Assembly (NCBI GenBank): GCA_016234955.1
Contig: JACRNN010000177.1
Coordinates: 1-8,110, forward strand
From: Deltaproteobacteria bacterium
GTDB taxonomy: Bacteria; Desulfobacterota; GWC2-55-46
DNA length: 8,110 nt
Direction of reading: 5' to 3'
The notes under the pieces: generated by a model
The model's database searches: none
What the model was told of the DNA's origin: nothing
What the model saw: only the letters and a program-made list of their open reading frames with translations
Shown here: in pieces, positions 5,451 to 8,110 of the stretch
Layout: each line of letters starts with the position of its first letter
Numbering within the stretch: the stretch's first letter is position 1
Position numbers and translations under genes: made by a program

Positions 5451-5480
5451 AGCTCCCCGCGGCTTTTCCGCGGGGAATCT
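5447..5480. terminator. Strong GC hairpin upstream of waaA
   Basis: CCCCGCGG (5455-5462) pairs perfectly with CCGCGGGG (5468-5475) across CTTTT, extended by GAAG/CTTC on the outside. No T-tract follows on either strand, so it may act as an mRNA structure or as a dispersed palindromic repeat rather than as a true terminator. It lies about 75 nt upstream of the waaA start. Confidence 0.45.
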
Positions 5481-5525
5481 TCGATATGTAAGGAGACAAT
5501 TTCTATTCGATAGCTTGACCCCGCA

Positions 5526-5753
5526 GCAAGCTGCTGGGAATGCGCTCGCTATGCATATTCAATTACCCCGCCATAAATGGCGGGGATTGTCGGCAAGGTG
5601 CTTGCCTTTCATATGGCTCGGCTTTGACCCGCCCTTAAAATTCTCCTCAGCTTGGGCTTAGGAGAATTTTCAAGTAAGGAATTTATCGTTTGTAATTCGC
5701 TCGCTCATCCCCTAAGCCAAGCTGCGGGTAATCCGCTCACTATGCTTGTTAAA
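5526..5753. repeat. Pair of diverged 37-bp direct repeats (5526-5562 and 5717-5753)
   Basis: The two segments share 29 of 37 bases, including CAAGCTGC, the CGCTC block and CTATGC. They are spaced 191 bp apart in the DUF374/waaA gap. The first copy begins within CCCGCAGCAAGCTGC, which forms a tight hairpin. Between them lie a palindrome (5566-5585) and a hairpin GGCAAG/CTTGCC (5592-5597/5601-5606). No coding sequence is visible in this gap. Confidence 0.6.
5566..5585. repeat. Perfect palindrome CCCCGCCAT/ATGGCGGGG
   Basis: Nine bases (5566-5574) pair with 5577-5585 across AA. The core is the reverse complement of the hairpin at 1039-1060 (TT in the centre there, AA here), so the window holds two oppositely oriented copies of this palindrome about 4.5 kb apart. 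Confidence 0.65.
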
Positions 5754-5764
5754 AGGGCGGGGTC
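5626..5764. repeat. Inverted-repeat element with nested and competing stems
   Basis: The outer arms GACCCGCCCTT (5626-5636) and AAGGGCGGGGTC (5753-5764) pair with one bulged G. Inside, AAAATTCTCCT (5637-5647) pairs with AGGAGAATTTT (5660-5670). The loop of that hairpin together with flanking bases (CAGCTTGGGCTTAGG, 5648-5662) is also complementary to CCTAAGCCAAGCTG (5711-5724) with one bulge. The last two pairings share bases and compete. The segment may be a MITE-like element or a structured leader RNA; on the minus strand it lies in the transcript between the DUF374 gene and waaA. Confidence 0.55.
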
Positions 5765-5779
5765 TGGAGCAGAACGCCC
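5751..5779 (-). terminator. Possible weak terminator after the DUF374 gene
   Basis: On the minus strand GGGCG (5779-5775) pairs with CGCCC (5759-5755) across a 15-nt loop and is followed by TTTT (5754-5751), just downstream of the stop codon at 5782-5784. The stem is short and its right arm is shared with the inverted-repeat element, so the call is tentative. Confidence 0.3.
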
Positions 5780-5781
5780 GA

Positions 5782-6438
5782 TTAAAAAAAACCGTCGGCC
5801 TCCGCCGTTATCCTGCGGAGCGTCTCCTCGAGCCTTTTACGCGCCTCTTCCATCTGCGTTGCTCCGGCGTCCCGCTCTACGCGGATAGGCTCGGCGCAGA
5901 TAAAGACCCCCCTTGAGAACGGATACGGGAGGATGAATGAGTCCCAGCTCCTAAAGGTTTTTTTTTTCGAGGCCGAGAAGGTCATGGGTATTATGGGAAG
6001 CCCCGTTGTCCTTGCTATCTGTATGGCGCCCATCTGGGCCTTCATGCCCGGCCCCCTCGGCCCGTCAGGCGTTATGGCCACGTCCCTGCCGTCCCGGACG
6101 GCCTTTAGTAGCCCCTTGACCCCGCCGAGCCAGCCTTTGCTCGAAGAGCCCCTGACGCTCTTGATGCCGAAGCCCTCCACGGTCCTTGCCACAAGCTCTC
6201 CGTCCTTGCTCTGGCTCACCAGTATGGTTATGCCGCTGCCGGGGTAGGAGTACGGCATCATAAGGAGCCTTCCGTGCCAGAACGCGAGTATTATCTGGCG
6301 CCCCCCGACGAGCATCTCCCTGTAGGCGCCGAAGTTGACGTAGGTCATGCGCATGGTGGATGCTATCGACCTGATCAAAACCCTGGCCAGAAAAGGGGCC
6401 AGGGTCAGAAGGACGGCTTGTAAAGGCCTTTTTTCCAT
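5782..6438 (-). CDS. DUF374 lysophospholipid-acyltransferase-like protein, candidate lipid A acyltransferase
   Basis: This 218-residue protein belongs to the DUF374 branch of the LPLAT superfamily. An N-terminal hydrophobic segment (about 7-28) may hold it at the inner membrane. Visible signatures are FWHGRLLMMPY (53-63) with the likely catalytic H55, VSQSKDGELVARTVEGFG (74-91), RGSSSKG (96-102) and the phosphate-binding TPDGPRGP (123-130). As I recall, the lipid A late acyltransferase LpxJ of epsilonproteobacteria belongs to this domain family. Position between msbA and waaA supports a lipid A role, but the substrate is not shown by sequence. The start is ATG at 6438-6436; a purine-rich GGAGGGAAG lies upstream but rather far away. 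The gene contains a run of ten A at 5967-5958 (codons for K158-160), a possible slippage site. Confidence 0.85.
   Translation of the reverse strand: MEKRPLQAVLLTLAPFLARVLIRSIASTMRMTYVNFGAYREMLVGGRQIILAFWHGRLLMMPYSYPGSGITILVSQSKDGELVARTVEGFGIKSVRGSSSKGWLGGVKGLLKAVRDGRDVAITPDGPRGPGMKAQMGAIQIARTTGLPIIPMTFSASKKKTFRSWDSFILPYPFSRGVFICAEPIRVERDAGATQMEEARKRLEETLRRITAEADGFF
5958..5967 (-). repeat. Ten-base A homopolymer inside the DUF374 coding sequence
   Basis: The coding (minus) strand has A10, giving three lysine codons and the first base of a threonine codon, in frame here. It lies after the catalytic motifs, about 70% through the gene. A single-base slip would frameshift the last quarter of the protein. 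Confidence 0.9.
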
Positions 6439-6501
6439 AAACGTTTCTGGTCTTCCCTCCGGCGACCGTCTCCGGGGCGCGCCTCGGTTGTCCGGGGCCC
6501 T

Positions 6502-8110
6502 CTATCCGTTGAACTGCAGGGAATAAAGCCGCGAGTACTCCCCGCCGCTGTTCAGCAGTTCTTCGTGCCCGCCTATCTCCTTTATGGAGCCGTTGGAGAG
6601 CACTATTATGCGGTCGGCCTTCCTGACGGTGGAGAGCCTGTGGGCTATCACGAAGGTGGTGCGCCCCTCCATGAGGTTTGCAAGGGCCTTCTGCACCTCC
6701 ATCTCGGATTCGGTGTCGAGCGAGGAGGTCGCCTCGTCGAGTATCAGTATGGGCGCGTTCTTGAATATCGCCCTCGCTATGGAGAGCCGTTGCCTTTCGC
6801 CGCCGGAGAGCCTCACGCCGCTCTCGCCTATCATCGTGTCGTATCCCTGCGGCAGCCTTGAGATGAAGTCGTGCGCGTTGGCCGCCCTGGAGGCCCTTAT
6901 TATCTCGTCGTCCCCGACCTCGACGTCGCCGTAGGCGATGTTCTTTTTGACCGTATCGTTAAAGAGTATCACCTGCTGGGATACTATCGCCACCTGCGAG
7001 CGGAGCGACTTGAGCGTCACGTCCCTTACGTCGACCCCGTCCATGAGGATGGCGCCCTCCGTGACGTCGTAAAACCTCGGGATCAGGTTCACGAACGTGG
7101 TCTTGCCCGCCCCGGAGCTTCCGACTATCGCCAGCACCTCGCCCTTTCCGACCTCTATGTTTATGTCCTTGAGCACCCATTCGCCGCCGTACTTGAAAAA
7201 TACGTTCCTGAACTCCATGGACCGCGATAGCCCGGCCGCGGGCCTTGCCCCCGGCTTCTCGATCTCCTTGCGGATGTCCATCACCTCGAAGACCCTCGTG
7301 GCCGCGGCAAGCCCCTGCTGGATATTCAGGTTGATCCCGTTAATCCCCTTGATGGGCTGGTAGAACATTATCACCGAAGCGAAGAATGAGATGAACGTCT
7401 CGGGCTTGAGCGTGCCGTGGCTTATCCTGTAGGCCGCGTACCAGATGGTAACGGCGAAGCCTACGGCCCCGAAGGTCTCCATGAGCGGGGAGGATATGGA
7501 GCGCACCTTTATCGTCTTGAGCTGGTGGGCCGTGTACCTCTCGTTCTCCTTCTGGAACCGGGCCGCCTCGTACCCCTCCATGCAGAAGGCCTTTACTATC
7601 CGTACCCCGGCTATCGCCTCGTGCAGGAGGGCCGTCATGGCCCCCATGGAGACCTGGCTCCTGGTCGATATCTTCTTCATCCTCTTGCCGAGTTTCCTCA
7701 TCGGATATACGGAGAGCGGCATGGCCACGGAAGCCGCAAGCGCCAGCTTCCAGTCGAGGCTGATGACGACCCCGGCAAGAACCGCTATCGTGAGGCTCTG
7801 CTTGAGCACCGTGGATACGGCCTCGGCTGTCGTGGCATGCAGGAGATTGACGTCGTTTGTGAGCCTCGATATCAGGACCCCGGTCGGGGTGGAGCTGAAG
7901 TAGCTCGCCGGCAGGCCGAGTATGTGCTCGTAGAGCTTTTTCCTTATGTCCCTTACTATGCCCTGGCCCACGTAGCCCATGAAATAGGACTGCCCGTAAG
8001 AGCCGAACCCCTTTATTAGGGCTACTACGATTATGGCCAGGGGTATGGCCACGAGCATCTTATCCCTGGGCACGGCATAGAGATTGAAGGGTATGAGCTT
8101 TATCTCGGTG
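6502..8110 (-). CDS. msbA: Lipid A export ABC transporter, MsbA-type (5' end outside the window)
   Basis: A half-size ABC exporter with membrane domain fused to ATPase domain; as a homodimer it should flip lipid A-core across the inner membrane. The frame is open to the right edge, so the real start lies beyond 8110; the GTG at 8073 is internal. About 535 residues are visible against roughly 580-600 expected, so only the N-terminus with the first membrane segment is missing. The visible membrane domain ends near 7320 and includes LPASYFSSTPTGVLISRLTND, typical of the exporter family. In the ATPase domain, Walker A is GSSGAGKT (7122-7099), the Q-loop SQQ follows, the ABC signature is LSGGERQR (6810-6787), Walker B is ILILDEA (6750-6730) and the H-loop histidine is in IAHRLST (6642-6640). 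Gene order with lipid A genes supports MsbA rather than a drug or peptide exporter. The next gene starts 63 nt downstream. Confidence 0.93.
   Translation of the reverse strand, partial: TEIKLIPFNLYAVPRDKMLVAIPLAIIVVALIKGFGSYGQSYFMGYVGQGIVRDIRKKLYEHILGLPASYFSSTPTGVLISRLTNDVNLLHATTAEAVSTVLKQSLTIAVLAGVVISLDWKLALAASVAMPLSVYPMRKLGKRMKKISTRSQVSMGAMTALLHEAIAGVRIVKAFCMEGYEAARFQKENERYTAHQLKTIKVRSISSPLMETFGAVGFAVTIWYAAYRISHGTLKPETFISFFASVIMFYQPIKGINGINLNIQQGLAAATRVFEVMDIRKEIEKPGARPAAGLSRSMEFRNVFFKYGGEWVLKDINIEVGKGEVLAIVGSSGAGKTTFVNLIPRFYDVTEGAILMDGVDVRDVTLKSLRSQVAIVSQQVILFNDTVKKNIAYGDVEVGDDEIIRASRAANAHDFISRLPQGYDTMIGESGVRLSGGERQRLSIARAIFKNAPILILDEATSSLDTESEMEVQKALANLMEGRTTFVIAHRLSTVRKADRIIVLSNGSIKEIGGHEELLNSGGEYSRLYSLQFNG

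Noticed and set aside
5380..5499. N-terminal extension of WaaA by 40 codons
   Set aside because: The segment consists of the hairpin-repeat family and strong palindromes; the family N-terminus begins at the ATG at 5379.

Overview
The window is a chromosomal segment from a Gram-negative bacterium that makes lipid A and uses selenocysteine. The gene order (msbA, DUF374 acyltransferase, waaA, lpxK, lpxL-type acyltransferase), the GC-rich codon use and the kinds of intergenic repeats suggest a deltaproteobacterial-type lineage, or a neighbour such as Nitrospirota. This placement is an inference from gene order and repeat style; no marker gene here settles it.

All intact protein genes lie on the minus strand and read from the right edge to the left. 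They are msbA (5' end outside the window), a DUF374 lysophospholipid-acyltransferase-like gene, waaA (Kdo transferase), lpxK (lipid A 4'-kinase) and an lpxL/htrB-type late acyltransferase. Together they cover the last cytoplasmic steps of Kdo2-lipid A assembly (4'-phosphorylation, Kdo addition, secondary acylation) and the ATP-driven flip across the inner membrane. lpxK and lpxL overlap by one base. The other gaps are 63 nt (msbA/DUF374), about 400 nt packed with repeats (DUF374/waaA), and about 196 nt filled by a MITE-like inverted-repeat element (waaA/lpxK).

To the left, at 1619-1875, a minus-strand transcription unit can be read directly. It has a TTGACA-17-TATCAT promoter, a rod-like RNA closed by a 9-bp stem, and a terminator with a T6 tract. 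It has no convincing ORF and looks like an undescribed small RNA with 6S-like architecture. A second good promoter (TTGATG-17-TATAAT) at 1351-1379 drives another possible short RNA. From 841 to about 1160 lies an array of terminator-like hairpins built on one repeat family, whose conserved box CAGAACGCTAAA recurs near 1605 and twice upstream of waaA.

At 682-776 (minus) is a clear selenocysteine tRNA gene, selC. Its 3' end is duplicated as a 26-bp direct repeat 158 bp away. Beyond the duplicate lies a tyrosine recombinase gene that has lost its catalytic C-terminus at that point. This is the typical remnant of an integrative element at selC. The 132 bp between the repeats fold into hairpins and look like a minimal att-flanked cargo. 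No CRISPR array or complete mobile element is present.
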